A stretch of DNA of 64,000 bases from Tepidisphaeraceae bacterium (GCA_035998445.1 DASYHQ010000014.1:1-64000); one strand, 5' to 3'; numbered from the stretch's first letter, positions 30,132 through 39,773 are shown. Numbers and translations are program-made. The notes: generated by a model not told the origin, from the sequence alone.

Positions 30132-30180
30132 ATGCGTTCCCTCCACATTCAGGTACATTCCTGTTGTGGAGGGAACGCAT
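30132..30180. promoter_or_regulatory. Strong 16-bp hairpin masking a Shine-Dalgarno
   Basis: Perfect arms ATGCGTTCCCTCCACA and TGTGGAGGGAACGCAT enclose a 17-base loop that holds a further 4-bp CAGG/CCTG stem. The right arm contains the GGAGGG ribosome-binding site of the lipoprotein gene and ends directly at its ATG (30181), so folding would block translation; read as DNA it is also a perfect inverted repeat. There is no T-run, so a terminator is less likely. Confidence 0.65.
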
Positions 30181-31551
30181 ATGCGGCTAGCGGGCATCGT
30201 CACAGTTCTTGGCGTACTTATCGGGTGTCAGCCGTCGCACCGGACGAAAGCGGCCGACCCGCTGCAACCGGAGGGGCAGCGAGCCGCCACGACACGGCCT
30301 GCCTCGGCGCATGATGAGGCGATCACACTTGATCTCGATGTATCGCTAGACGCACGCCAGTCGGTCGTGTGGTGTGCGACGGCACAGATTGCATGGGCGG
30401 AACTTGGCCAGCGCTTCGGTGGCGCCGCATCACTCGACCCAATTCACTCCAACGCCCTGCGCGATGCGGCCGACGACGCGACCTCCTTAGCGATGAACCA
30501 ATTTCCACGAGAGTGGGTGGACCAGCGCAAGATCGTCGCCGAGGCGGGCGAGTTCACGCAGCCATGGCTGTCGGAGGTGCGGGCAATGGTTCGCGAGAAG
30601 TTCGGCGATGACTTCGAAACACCGCTGCTCGACCAACTGGAGGCAAGCGAAACGCCGACCGACATCGCGACCTATTCGGCCTTGCACGTTCTCGCCCCTT
30701 TCAAGCATGTCTTCCCGACACGCGAAACCACTTTCGGTGTAGGCGGCGATCCGAACCACGCTTCAAACGGAGGAATGGAAACGTCGCCGATCTACCATGG
30801 GTTCGGCATCCGTCGTACGTCGTCACCTGAAGGTCCGGAACTAGCGTTGGCAGCGGCACAGGTGATCATCCATTGGTACACGCCGCCCAAGCGTTTGCTA
30901 GAGGTCATAGGGATGAGTGAAGGCGAACCGATGGAGGATGCCGCCGCCGACGAGGTTGGCTATCTGGTTGAGCTGAAGTCGACGACGTCGCGCGAACACT
31001 TGCTCCTCGCGCGGCTCGGAGAACCAAAGTCGCTCCGGGCAGCCATAGCGAACGCGATGCGCCGCTTTCGAAATCCGAACACGCGTTCGGTAAATCAAGC
31101 AAACGTATTAGAGCAAATCTCGCGAGAGGGCCGGTCGATCGAGGAATCGATTGCGTTGATGCAGAACCTCGATCTGGCGGACCGGTTGGGGCCTTTCGAT
31201 GAGTTCCTCGCGCCGCTACTGACCATCGACGCAGTGCGGCAGTATCCGAGCTTGCTCGGCCGCGATTTTCGCTCGCCCGAAGCACTGCGGCGATACCGGC
31301 TGGCTATGGCGGGTCAGTCCATCCGCTTCAGCCTCAACGAGAAGGGCGCGTCGTTGGAATCCGAGGCCGCACTTGGAGGACTCTTCGGGGGTGGCACCAG
31401 AATCTTCGACTTCTCCAATCCATTCCTCGTCATGCTCGTTCACGACGACGCACCCTGGCCCTACTTCGCCGCTTGGGTGGGCGACGACACATTTCTCATG
31501 CTCGCTCCGCCAGAAAAGCAGCCCGACGCAACCGAGGATCCGGACTTGTAA
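30181..31551 (+). CDS. Lipoprotein of unknown function, 456 residues
   Basis: ATG at 30181 directly after the hairpin, with GGAGGG in its right arm. Signal MRLAGIVTVLGVLIGCQPSH has lipobox L-I-G-C. The mature protein is acidic and mostly helical, with DEAITLDLDVSLDARQSVVW, REKFGDDFETPLLDQLE, VGYLVELKSTTSREHLL and ISREGRSIEESIALMQ. No enzymatic motif. It lies between hemL and a diverged copy of the hemL 3' end, so it may have arrived as an insertion. Confidence 0.7.
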   Translation: MRLAGIVTVLGVLIGCQPSHRTKAADPLQPEGQRAATTRPASAHDEAITLDLDVSLDARQSVVWCATAQIAWAELGQRFGGAASLDPIHSNALRDAADDATSLAMNQFPREWVDQRKIVAEAGEFTQPWLSEVRAMVREKFGDDFETPLLDQLEASETPTDIATYSALHVLAPFKHVFPTRETTFGVGGDPNHASNGGMETSPIYHGFGIRRTSSPEGPELALAAAQVIIHWYTPPKRLLEVIGMSEGEPMEDAAADEVGYLVELKSTTSREHLLLARLGEPKSLRAAIANAMRRFRNPNTRSVNQANVLEQISREGRSIEESIALMQNLDLADRLGPFDEFLAPLLTIDAVRQYPSLLGRDFRSPEALRRYRLAMAGQSIRFSLNEKGASLESEAALGGLFGGGTRIFDFSNPFLVMLVHDDAPWPYFAAWVGDDTFLMLAPPEKQPDATEDPDL

Positions 31552-31645
31552 TAGCAACACGCGTTACGACTTGGCTTCCTATTTCCCCTGCAGCAGCTAA
31601 GGCCCAAGCATTCCATACAGCGCGATCGTGCCGACCAAGAGTAGA

Positions 31646-31714
31646 GCCCACGCGAACCGCGATATCGTCCAGACCATCGAAGCGGCGAAGTCGGCGTTTG
31701 CTGTGGTGAAGTAG
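31646..31714 (+). pseudogene. Diverged copy of the hemL 3' end
   Basis: Translated, the segment reads AHANRDIVQTIEAAKSAFAV followed by VK and a stop, against AHTDRDIDQTIEAAKAAFAA at the end of hemL; the DNA match is strong over about 60 bases. No similar upstream part is present. Only the last ~22 codons survive. Confidence 0.7.
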
Positions 31715-31755
31715 CACTAGCAGAATTGGCACTGCGGACGCTGGGCGAGCCACGA

Positions 31756-32301
31756 CTACATGAAGTCCCCATCCGTAACGCCGGACTCTTGCGGATGCAT
31801 CCGCAGCGCGTAGATCCAGTACGACACGGCAACCGGCTGCCCACCGGCCAGCTTCACGAGCGTGTTCAACTGCCCTCTGTGATAACCGCTGTGATCGATC
31901 ATGTGAGAAATAGTGTCACCGAGCGGCAGGACAAGGTCGTGCCCGCGCCGGGAGAATCGGATCGGCCGGTCAAGTTCCACTGGCGCGAGACCCGCGAGAT
32001 ATCCTCCCAACGCGGTATGGACAGCCGGCCAAAAGCGCTCGATTGCCGTTAAGTCCGGACACGTCTCCGCCGAGTGGTCCGGCAGGCCCGATGCAGCGCC
32101 CCACGCCCTCAACCAACTCGCCTGCCCACTCATCATGTGCAGAAGCATCCGGTGAACCGATTTATGCGAGATCGCTTGCTCCCGGTGATACGCTGCGTCA
32201 TCCGGCACGCTTCGCGCGGCCAGCAATTGCCGCTCGTCCGCCCATCGAATGAACTGCCAAGCCGTAGCGAAGGACGAGATTGTGTTCGACATCTGATTCA
32301 T
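31756..32301 (-). CDS. DinB-family protein
   Basis: A 181-residue helical protein. The four-helix-bundle metal ligands typical of DinB/YfiT are present: His near 46-52 (SHKSVHRMLLHMM) and the pair in MIDHSGYHRGQLNTLVKLAG. The start overlaps the stop of the upstream DUF2339 gene (ATGA), so they are co-transcribed. DinB-like proteins are metal-dependent thiol or glutathione/bacillithiol-linked enzymes with varied roles; the substrate is unknown. Confidence 0.85.
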   Translation of the reverse strand: MNQMSNTISSFATAWQFIRWADERQLLAARSVPDDAAYHREQAISHKSVHRMLLHMMSGQASWLRAWGAASGLPDHSAETCPDLTAIERFWPAVHTALGGYLAGLAPVELDRPIRFSRRGHDLVLPLGDTISHMIDHSGYHRGQLNTLVKLAGGQPVAVSYWIYALRMHPQESGVTDGDFM

Positions 32302-35300
32302 TCTCCTTCCGACCCCTCACGCGTCGGCAGGCTCGCAGATACGTCCCCCTCCCCCTCCAACAGCTTCGGCCCCAGCTTACCGTACAGCACGCTCGTGCCG
32401 AGCAGCAGCAGGCCCAGGCCGAAGAACGACAGGATGCGATAGCCCGTCCCCACTTCGCCGAGGTCGACGAAGAAAACTTTCAACAGCGTGACGGCGAACA
32501 GGCCCAGGCCCACGTAGCGCAGCGCCGCGGTGCGCCACTGGAAACCGGCGGCGACCGAGGCGATGGCGAAGGCGGCCCAGAAGATGCTGGTCGCGACGCC
32601 GCGCGCCCGGGCGGGTGACGCGAACGCGGCGCCGAACGGGCCGTTGAAGAGCCGGCCGATCTCGATCGTGCCCCACAGCAGCGCGATGGCCACGCCGGCC
32701 AGCAGCGTCAACAGCGCCGCGGGCCGCAGGCGGCTTTGCGGGGGCTGGCAACGTTGCGTGAGCATGGTCGACATCGCCAGCAGCGCCATCACGGCGATGG
32801 CCGTCACGCCTTGCATGTTCAGGGCAGCGGTCACGCTGGGCTGACGCAAGAAGACGTAGAAGACGAGCACGTCGATCAGGATGAACTTCGCCGCCAGCAG
32901 GGTCGACGCGACCGCGAGCCAGCCGGACAGGCGCACCGGGCGCTCGCGCTCGGCCGGGTTCACGCGCATCACGAGCACGGCCGCAGCGATGGTGCACAGC
33001 GTCCACCACGTCGTCCAGAGCATTTGGCGCAGCTGCCAGTCGGGCCACGCCCCACCGCCATGCACCGCAACGTAGCTGTCGATCTGAATCGTGCCGGCCC
33101 AGCCGACGACGACGCCTGCGATGATCAACAACATGTGGCCCAGCGAGCGTTGCGCCGCTGCGCCGATCCAGCGCACCAATAGCATCGCCACGACGAGAAC
33201 GGTCGCCGTGAAGAGTTCGGCGTTGACCAGTCCCGCGACGCGGCCGTTGCTGTTGTTGAATCGGAAGGAAAGCGTGTCGTACAGCATGTACTTCATTGCC
33301 AGCACCGCCATCGCCCCCACCAGCACGGGCACCGCAGGGGTGCTGCGCTGTTGCGCGCGGCTGGCGAGCGTGATGATCAACCGGCACACCACCACCGCGG
33401 CCGTCCAGAGCATCGTCAGGCCCAACAACGTCAACTGCATCGGCGGGCGGGCGAGCGTCACGCCGCTGGCCACCTGGCTGGCGACCGCGCGATGCACCTC
33501 GACGCTCAAACCCAGCGTCAGCAGGCCGACGATCGTCATCACCGACACCTCGAGCAACCGCCCGGCGGGGTCGACATCGCCCATCTGCTGCAGCGTTTCC
33601 AGCAGCGCACGACGGCGGATCCACACGACGGCCGCCAGCGAAGCCACGATGATCACGCCAACGCCCATCAACGGGTTGAAGAACGGGTCGTACCCCGCGG
33701 CCGCGCCCGACGACGCGACACCGTTCGCCAGCATGTCCACGACCGCCCACTTCGCCGTCGCGATCGCCAGCACCGCCAAGCCGTTGAACGCCAGGTGCAG
33801 CCGCCGAGCCAGTGGGTCGGCCGCGGTCAGCAGCCACGCGAACGCGACGAGCGCCAGCGTAGCCATCAATCCCGGCAGCGACGCGATGGCGGCCGCGGTG
33901 AAAGTGAGCGTCGCCACGCCCGCTATCCCTCGGGCGGCGTAGGTCACGTCTGCCCGTTCCGCATCGCTTACGCGAATCATCAGCACGCGTGCGACGACGT
34001 ACCCCACGATCGCCAGCCCCGCCGCCATCAGGCCGACTTCCGGCACGGGCTGGCCGGCGATGGTCTGCATCACGAGGTCGCGCTGCGACATCGCCCACGC
34101 CGCCAGGTAGCCGATCGACAGCACCCAGACCGCCGGCGAGAAGAACCGCGCCACGCGCGAGCCCGTCACCGCCGCGATGCCCCCGAAGGCGATCGCCAGC
34201 ACCGCCCACGCCAGCGACAGCGCCATGCCGCCCAGCGCCACCGGCGCCGCAGCCGCCACGAGCGCCGCCGCCTGCACGCTGTAGGACAGGCTCAACTGCC
34301 GCATCGCGTCCTGCTGCCGACCGGTCAGCAATCGCAGTCCCATCGCGCCGGCGGCCAGCGCCAGCATCCAAGTGGCGCGCGTTGTGCCGGTGTCGTCTGC
34401 GAAGATCGCCAACCCCGCCGCCGCCAGCGCTGCCGTCACGATCATGCTGAACGCCAGCCCACTTGCCGCTTCGGCGCGGTGCCGCGTTGCGCCCGACGGC
34501 CCATCCGTCGTCGTCAATCGCTTCGGCCAGTTCGAGTAGATCAGTTCCGCCTGAAACAACGCCGCGAACAGGATGCTGAAGAACAGCTGCTGCCCGGGCG
34601 TGCCTAAGCCGCTCAGGATCGCCGGCGTCATCCAGAGCGCCGTGGTCGCCAGCGACAGGCCGCGCAGCGTCCACCACTTCGGCTCGCGCCCCAGCGCCGC
34701 CAGAATCAGCGCCACGCCCTGCAGCGCGACGAGGTACGAGAACAACGGCAGCGCCGCTGCCGTGCCGCTGCCCAGCACGATCGGCGCCACGTGGCCGCCC
34801 AGGATCGACAGCACCGCGATCGACACGAACCCGCCGCGCAGCGCGATGGCCGCGCCAATTAACGTCGACAGCGCCATCAGCACCAGCGCCATCGATTGTT
34901 CGTACAGTTGGAAGTACCCGTGCCCCGCGTAGCTGACGACGAACAGCATCGCCACGCCCGCCCCGAACAGCCCCACCGCCGACAGCTTGTTCACCCGCCG
35001 ATAGACGACCTCGCCCGCCCCCAGCAGCGCGAACCCGCCCAGGTACAACATCACCAGCCGCGCGCCCGGCGGCACGATCGCGAACATCCCCTGCTCGTAG
35101 GCGAACTTCAGCCCCATGGCCGCCCCGATCGCCATCACGATCGCGCCCGCCCACCCGGCCCACTTCAGGCCCACCGTGCGCTCGAACGCCGTCTGCCGCA
35201 CCGGCGCCGGCCGCTCGGGCTGCGCGTATCCCACCTGCGGTGCGCCGCGCGACGTCAGCATCGCCTCGACCGCTGTTTCGTTCGCCACCGGCCGGTGGAT

Positions 35301-35678
35301 AGCCACCTGCGCATCGGGCAGCGTCAGGTTCGCGGGCGCATCGTGGTCTATAATCAGTTGGGCCATCGGCGATTCGATCGGCTCCACCGCCATCGGCTCT
35401 GCGATCGGCCGCTCGATGACCACCCGTCGCGGCGGCCGCAGGTGCCCGAACTCGTCCATCTCCTCGACCTCAACCACCCTCCGCCCCGCCGCCGCCTCGC
35501 TGACGGCCAGGGGCACCGGCGCGGGCGCGGCGGTCGCCTCGGGCATGCTCGCCTCGATCGCCGGCACCGCCTCAGGTGACGCCGGTTCTTCCGTCTCGGG
35601 CAGTTCCACCCACCGCTCCACGCGCGTGAGCCGCTGCTCGATGTGTTCCAGCCGCTCGTCGATCGTCTGCTGCGACAT
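32298..35678 (-). CDS. DUF2339-family polytopic membrane protein
   Basis: A 1126-residue protein from the ATG at 35678; the longer frame upstream is excluded because a good promoter lies inside it. The N-terminal ~170 residues are soluble (coiled coil RLEHIEQRLTRVERWVELPE and an acidic Pro-rich stretch); the rest carries more than twenty hydrophobic segments with short loops. This is the layout of DUF2339 proteins, which are widespread membrane proteins of unknown function, common in planctomycetes. Forms an operon with dinB. Confidence 0.8.
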   Translation of the reverse strand: MSQQTIDERLEHIEQRLTRVERWVELPETEEPASPEAVPAIEASMPEATAAPAPVPLAVSEAAAGRRVVEVEEMDEFGHLRPPRRVVIERPIAEPMAVEPIESPMAQLIIDHDAPANLTLPDAQVAIHRPVANETAVEAMLTSRGAPQVGYAQPERPAPVRQTAFERTVGLKWAGWAGAIVMAIGAAMGLKFAYEQGMFAIVPPGARLVMLYLGGFALLGAGEVVYRRVNKLSAVGLFGAGVAMLFVVSYAGHGYFQLYEQSMALVLMALSTLIGAAIALRGGFVSIAVLSILGGHVAPIVLGSGTAAALPLFSYLVALQGVALILAALGREPKWWTLRGLSLATTALWMTPAILSGLGTPGQQLFFSILFAALFQAELIYSNWPKRLTTTDGPSGATRHRAEAASGLAFSMIVTAALAAAGLAIFADDTGTTRATWMLALAAGAMGLRLLTGRQQDAMRQLSLSYSVQAAALVAAAAPVALGGMALSLAWAVLAIAFGGIAAVTGSRVARFFSPAVWVLSIGYLAAWAMSQRDLVMQTIAGQPVPEVGLMAAGLAIVGYVVARVLMIRVSDAERADVTYAARGIAGVATLTFTAAAIASLPGLMATLALVAFAWLLTAADPLARRLHLAFNGLAVLAIATAKWAVVDMLANGVASSGAAAGYDPFFNPLMGVGVIIVASLAAVVWIRRRALLETLQQMGDVDPAGRLLEVSVMTIVGLLTLGLSVEVHRAVASQVASGVTLARPPMQLTLLGLTMLWTAAVVVCRLIITLASRAQQRSTPAVPVLVGAMAVLAMKYMLYDTLSFRFNNSNGRVAGLVNAELFTATVLVVAMLLVRWIGAAAQRSLGHMLLIIAGVVVGWAGTIQIDSYVAVHGGGAWPDWQLRQMLWTTWWTLCTIAAAVLVMRVNPAERERPVRLSGWLAVASTLLAAKFILIDVLVFYVFLRQPSVTAALNMQGVTAIAVMALLAMSTMLTQRCQPPQSRLRPAALLTLLAGVAIALLWGTIEIGRLFNGPFGAAFASPARARGVATSIFWAAFAIASVAAGFQWRTAALRYVGLGLFAVTLLKVFFVDLGEVGTGYRILSFFGLGLLLLGTSVLYGKLGPKLLEGEGDVSASLPTREGSEGE

Positions 35679-35788
35679 AATCCCGCCTGCCTTCCCGCCC
35701 GTCGGGCGCTCCGAACATCGCGATCGGACGCGTGCATCCAATGCACGCCCACCCGCCTCGCCACCCACCTTGTGCCCCGGCGGGCTTA

Positions 35789-35816
35789 CTATTACACTGA
35801 TTGTTAGCAAATGCAA
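35789..35816 (-). promoter_or_regulatory. Putative sigma70-type promoter of the DUF2339-dinB operon
   Basis: On the minus strand TTGCAT, a 16-base spacer and TAATAG precede the ATG at 35678 by about 110 bases. Confidence 0.5.
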
Positions 35817-36340
35817 ACTTTTTTATGACCAACAGGGGAATGAGCGTGCACGGGCGGCCTGTTGTTCTTACCGGACGCACCCGCCATTACGGCCGTGCGA
35901 TCGCTCCCCGAGATCGGCCTCCACACCGCTCCACCGCCCGCTCGACCGCACGTCAGTTAAAACCCACCGCCACCCACCGCCGCTCCTTCCCGTCGCGCGC
36001 CAAGCTCACTTTTGTGTTCCTTTCGCTGGTTTAATGGGACGTGCGGCCAACCCGCCAGCACGAAACGGCACCCGGCGAGAACACGCCGCGTCCTGCCGCG
36101 CGCGCGACGCCAAGCGGCGAGAACACGGCACTAAGCGGCGCGCGCTCGCCGATGATCAGCAAAACCTTCTTCCTATCGGACCAGAAGCAGCCGCGGCCCG
36201 GCCGGGTGCGACGCCGCGTTACGCCCGGCCGTGTCGTCCACGGCCGAATCAAACGCACGGCGTGTCGCGTACCAAACCGTGGCACCCCGCGGTAGCATTG
36301 CAGCGAGGGATTCGAGCATACCACTTACGAGGATTCAGCC
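35817..36340. other. Intergenic region without a recognised gene
   Basis: 524 bp between the divergent DUF2339 and EEP genes. It begins with a T-rich block (near 35820) and has a GGCGAGAACACG motif repeated at about 36076 and 36117. Open frames are short and Arg/Pro-rich; no ribosome-binding site with a plausible product was found. Confidence 0.5.
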
Positions 36341-37231
36341 ATGATCGTCTCGAAATCCAGACGTTTCCCGTTCGTGCCGGCAATCGTCGCGATATTGCTG
36401 TTCGTCGCCGAGGGCGTGGCTTGGGGACAGGGGTTTGCCGTGACGGACTCGCCGGCGCTGGCGGCGGGGGCGAATCTGCGGGTGATGTCGTACAACATCC
36501 TGTCGGAAGAGTGGAACGCCAAGACGCCCATCGACGGCCGGCAGGATTCGGTGTCGCAGACGATCCGGCACTTCGCGCCCGACGTGGTCGGCCTGCAGGA
36601 AGTGTCGGTCAAGTGGTACGGCGTGCTGCCCGGCCTGCTGTTGCCGAAGTACGAGATGGTGCAGACGACGAACTCGAAGGGCGAATCGAACTACACCGGC
36701 ATGGCCTACCACACCGAGAAGGTAAAGCTGCTCGACAGCGGCACGGAGCTGTACAGCGTGGGGGCCGGCGGCACGAAGATCCGCCTGGTGACGTGGGGCT
36801 ATTACGAGAAGCTCGACAACGGCGCCAAGTTCGTCGTGATGAACACCCACTGGTGCATTCGCGAACCGAACCGCCTCGTGCACGCGCAGGAGATGGCCGA
36901 CCTGTTCGCGAAGTTGCGGGAGAAGTACAACTGCCCCGTCGTCACCGTCGGCGACCACAACGCCGACCAGAACGATCAGGAGTACAAGGACTTCGCCAGC
37001 AAGACCGGCATGAAGAACGCCCGGGTGAATGCCGAGAAGAAGAACCGCGACTTCCGCACCGCCCACTCGCTCGGCAAGAAGCCCCGCCCGCTGCCCGACT
37101 CCGCGATCGATCAGATTTTCTACACCGATGAGCTCACCTGTCTGTTTTACAACGTGCTGATCGACCAAGTGATCCTCGACGCGTCCGACCATTGCCCGAT
37201 CTACGCCGACTTCAAGCTGGAACAACGCTGA
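36341..37231 (+). CDS. Secreted endonuclease/exonuclease/phosphatase (EEP) family protein
   Basis: A 296-residue protein. ATG at 36341 with GAGGA upstream and a signal peptide (FVPAIVAILLFVAEGVAWGQ). EEP motifs in order: RVMSYNILSEE, DVVGLQEVS, FVVMNTHW, VVTVGDHNADQND and the C-terminal SDHCPIYADF. The family includes metal-dependent DNases and phosphodiesterases; secretion suggests a nutrient-scavenging or extracellular phosphatase/nuclease role. Confidence 0.85.
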   Translation: MIVSKSRRFPFVPAIVAILLFVAEGVAWGQGFAVTDSPALAAGANLRVMSYNILSEEWNAKTPIDGRQDSVSQTIRHFAPDVVGLQEVSVKWYGVLPGLLLPKYEMVQTTNSKGESNYTGMAYHTEKVKLLDSGTELYSVGAGGTKIRLVTWGYYEKLDNGAKFVVMNTHWCIREPNRLVHAQEMADLFAKLREKYNCPVVTVGDHNADQNDQEYKDFASKTGMKNARVNAEKKNRDFRTAHSLGKKPRPLPDSAIDQIFYTDELTCLFYNVLIDQVILDASDHCPIYADFKLEQR

Positions 37232-37273
37232 GGAGATTAGCGGGTTTACACGAGTGACGGGACACGGTGCACG

Positions 37274-37783
37274 ATGGAACCGACGGGCGCGAACGAGATG
37301 GTCTTGCGGCTGGCGACGGAGTCTGACTGGGCGGTCGTGCGGGCGGTGCGGCTGGAGGCGTTGCGGGAGGAGCCGGGGGTGTTCGGGAGCAGTCTGGCGC
37401 GCGAGGTCGCGTACGATGAGGCGAAGTGGCGAACGTGGGCGGCCGGGCCGGCGGGGGCGACGTTCCTGCTGGCCGATGGCGCGGACGTGGTGGGACTGAC
37501 GGGCGTGATCGTGGAGGCCGACGACCCGACGACGGCCCGCTGCGTGGCGAGCTACATCCGCCGCGCGTATCGCGGGCGGGGGCTGTCGGGGCGGTTCTAC
37601 GAGGTTCGCATCGCTTGGGCCCGCGCCCGCGGGTGCGTCAGGATCGTGACGGGCCATCGCCTGTCGAACGCGGCATCGATGCGGGCCAACCAACCCTTCG
37701 GCTTCACCGAAACCCACCGCGCCCCCCACCGCTGGCCGGACGGCGTGGAGGAGGCGGTGGTGCTGTATGAGCTGCGGTTGTGA
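37274..37783 (+). CDS. GNAT-family N-acetyltransferase
   Basis: A 169-residue protein. IRRAYRGRGLSGRFYEVRI contains the acetyl-CoA-binding R-G-x-G-x-S loop, and the preceding strand ADVVGLTGVIVEADD and C-terminal ANQPFGFTETHRAPH fit the family fold. Substrate unknown. It lies 42 bp after the EEP gene and may be co-transcribed. Confidence 0.85.
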   Translation: MEPTGANEMVLRLATESDWAVVRAVRLEALREEPGVFGSSLAREVAYDEAKWRTWAAGPAGATFLLADGADVVGLTGVIVEADDPTTARCVASYIRRAYRGRGLSGRFYEVRIAWARARGCVRIVTGHRLSNAASMRANQPFGFTETHRAPHRWPDGVEEAVVLYELRL

Positions 37784-38047
37784 GGGGGAGACAGACACGG
37801 GCGGCGTACCGCGGGTGGCGCCCGACCGATGCCGAGCCGTCCGCCCCGTTCCCGCCCCACCGCGCAAGAATTGCTTTACTTGGTGATAAAATGTGGTAAG
37901 ACTTGCCGAACAAGTCGATCGTCGGGGTCGTTTAGAAGACACAGGGCTGTAAGGTCTTGATCCTGATGAGAAATCGACTGTCGCGGCCGGGGCTGGTCGC
38001 GATTGGGGATATTTAAACGCCGATTAAACGCACACGGAGGTGCTTTC
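37784..38047. other. Leader region of the SH3b gene
   Basis: 264 bp. A 7-base inverted pair AGTCGAT/ATCGACT is split across about 55 bases (near 37913 and 37974), which could form a long-range stem in the leader. A Shine-Dalgarno GGAGG precedes the ATG at 38048. A clear sigma70 promoter could not be assigned. Confidence 0.4.
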
Positions 38048-39463
38048 ATGGCTGCTCGCCACCTGTTTACGCTCGCCTTGGGTCTTGCCGTTTCCGCTGC
38101 GCTGCCTGTTGTGCCCGTGATGGCACAGGACGCGCCCCTGCCGGAGGTGGCCAACAGCAAGTTCAACTTTGCTGGCACCATTAACGCCAATTCGGTCTAC
38201 GTGCGTTCCGGCCCGGCCGAGAACTATTACGCGACGGCCAAGCTCGACACCGGCGCGAACGTGACGGTGGTGGGCATCAAGTTCGACTGGCTGAAGATCG
38301 TGCCGCCGGAGGGCAGCTACTCGTACGTGGCCAAGCAGTACGTGAAGAAGACCGGCGAGGGCCGGGGCGTCGTCGAACGCAGCGCGCTGAACGTGCGGGC
38401 GGGATCGACGCTGAACGAGCTGAAGACGACGGTGCAGACGCAGCTGGACGAGGGGACGGACGTCAAGATCCTCGGCGAGAAGGACGAGTACTGGAAGATC
38501 GCCCCGCCGGCCGGCACCTATTTGTACGTGAAGAAGGAGTACGTGACGCCCGGCAAGCCGTTGCCCGCGGCGAACGTGCCTGCGGTGACAGACGCGGCGC
38601 CGGTGATGGAGACGCCGGTGATCAGCGAGCCGATCAAGCCGGCCCCCGTTGCCGAGAAGAAGCCGGACGCGGAGAAGCCTGCGGAAGTGGCGAAGACGGA
38701 AGAGCCGAAAGCCGGGCCCACTGAAGTGAGCACCACCGTCACCGAGACGACGGAAGTGGCGGCGGCGCCGACGACGGCGCCCGCGGCGACGCAGCCAGCG
38801 GAGATGTCGGCCGAGGCGCCGAGCACGCAGCCGGCGAAGCTGAGCGCGGCGGCGGAGTTCGACAAGCTGGAAGGCGAGTTCGCCACCTTCAGCCGTCAGC
38901 CGATCCTGGAGCAACCGCTCGCCGACGCGGTGGCCCGTTATGAAGCGCTGGCGGCCGACCGCGAGTTGGCCGAGTCGATGCGTCGCGTGGTGGACGTTCG
39001 CCTGGCGACGCTGCGGACGCGCCTGGAAGCCCACAACGAGTTCGTGGCCGTGAAGGCCTCGCAGGACGCCGCCCGCGAGCGTCGGGTTGCGATGGAGGCC
39101 GAGAAGGCCGAGTTGCAGGAGCGCATCGAGAAGAGCAAGGTGACGATCTACACGGCCGTCGGCACGCTGCGGACCAGCAGCCTGCAGGTCGGGCCGTCGG
39201 TGCTGTACCGGTTGACCGATCCGTCCACCGGCCGCACGCTGGTCTACCTGCGTTCGAGCGACGCCACCTACGCCACGATGATCGGCCAGTTCATCGGCGT
39301 GCAGGGCAACGTGGAGGTGGACAGCACCACGAGCCTGAAGTACATCAGCCCCACGGCCACCAAGATCGTGAACCCGTCCGACGTGGGCGGCAGCGTGACG
39401 GCCCAGATGATCCCACAGAGCATCCTGCAGGGTTCGGGGACGGCCAACGTGGGCCAGCAGTAG
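38048..39463 (+). CDS. Secreted SH3b-domain protein
   Basis: A 471-residue protein with a signal peptide (LFTLALGLAVSAALPVVPVM) after GGAGG. Two bacterial SH3 domains follow: ~43-100 (NSVYVRSGPAENYYATAKLD, PPEGSYSYVAKQYV) and ~112-165 (ALNVRAGSTLN, PPAGTYLYVKKEYV). A Pro/Ala/Thr/Glu-rich linker, a helical region (~275-370) and a C-terminal beta domain (LRTSSLQVGPSVLYRLTDPS) complete it. SH3b domains bind cell-wall or glycan ligands, so envelope attachment is likely. A strong terminator follows. Confidence 0.8.
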   Translation: MAARHLFTLALGLAVSAALPVVPVMAQDAPLPEVANSKFNFAGTINANSVYVRSGPAENYYATAKLDTGANVTVVGIKFDWLKIVPPEGSYSYVAKQYVKKTGEGRGVVERSALNVRAGSTLNELKTTVQTQLDEGTDVKILGEKDEYWKIAPPAGTYLYVKKEYVTPGKPLPAANVPAVTDAAPVMETPVISEPIKPAPVAEKKPDAEKPAEVAKTEEPKAGPTEVSTTVTETTEVAAAPTTAPAATQPAEMSAEAPSTQPAKLSAAAEFDKLEGEFATFSRQPILEQPLADAVARYEALAADRELAESMRRVVDVRLATLRTRLEAHNEFVAVKASQDAARERRVAMEAEKAELQERIEKSKVTIYTAVGTLRTSSLQVGPSVLYRLTDPSTGRTLVYLRSSDATYATMIGQFIGVQGNVEVDSTTSLKYISPTATKIVNPSDVGGSVTAQMIPQSILQGSGTANVGQQ

Positions 39464-39496
39464 GATTCTTTTGATGTATTTGGTTTGATCTACCCG

Positions 39497-39527
39497 AAGG
39501 GCAGGCTCTCGCGAGCCTGCCCTTTTT
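39497..39527 (+). terminator. Intrinsic terminator of the SH3b gene
   Basis: Arms AAGGGCAGGCTC and GAGCCTGCCCTT with a 4-base loop, followed by a T-tract (TTTTT). Confidence 0.9.
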
Positions 39528-39589
39528 GCGTTAGTACACGTCGGAAATCCTAAGTCGTGGGCCTGCACCGGTGCGGCAGGACGTGCGCC

Positions 39590-39664
39590 GTAGGGGCAGG
39601 CCTCCGTGCCTGCCTTCTTTCTTTCGCCAGACGGAAGAGGGCAGGCACGGAGGCCTGCCCCTAC
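39590..39664. repeat. Long perfect inverted repeat
   Basis: 25-bp perfect arms (GTAGGGGCAGGCCTCCGTGC...) about a 25-base centre. The sequence type is a dispersed palindrome common between genes in such genomes. No ORF uses it. The rest of the 39464-39773 gap is the terminator and a short leader. Confidence 0.8.
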
Positions 39665-39773
39665 GTGCCAACCGCACGGGTAGACACGGGCGGGCGAGCC
39701 GCAGGTGTCCAATAATCGCTCCCGCTCAACACCTGCAGCGATCTGGCCGATGGTGTGGAATAGGGAGCGTGCC

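Noticed and set aside
31601-31690. Minus-strand frame MVWTISRFAWALLLVGTIAL, a membrane-peptide-like product
   Set aside because: It is antisense to the diverged hemL tail, has no ribosome-binding site, and the sense strand explains most of the sequence better.
32377-35163. 928-codon minus-strand frame overlapping the DUF2339 gene
   Set aside because: Low-complexity Arg/Gly product in the wrong frame; the DUF2339 frame has clear membrane segments.
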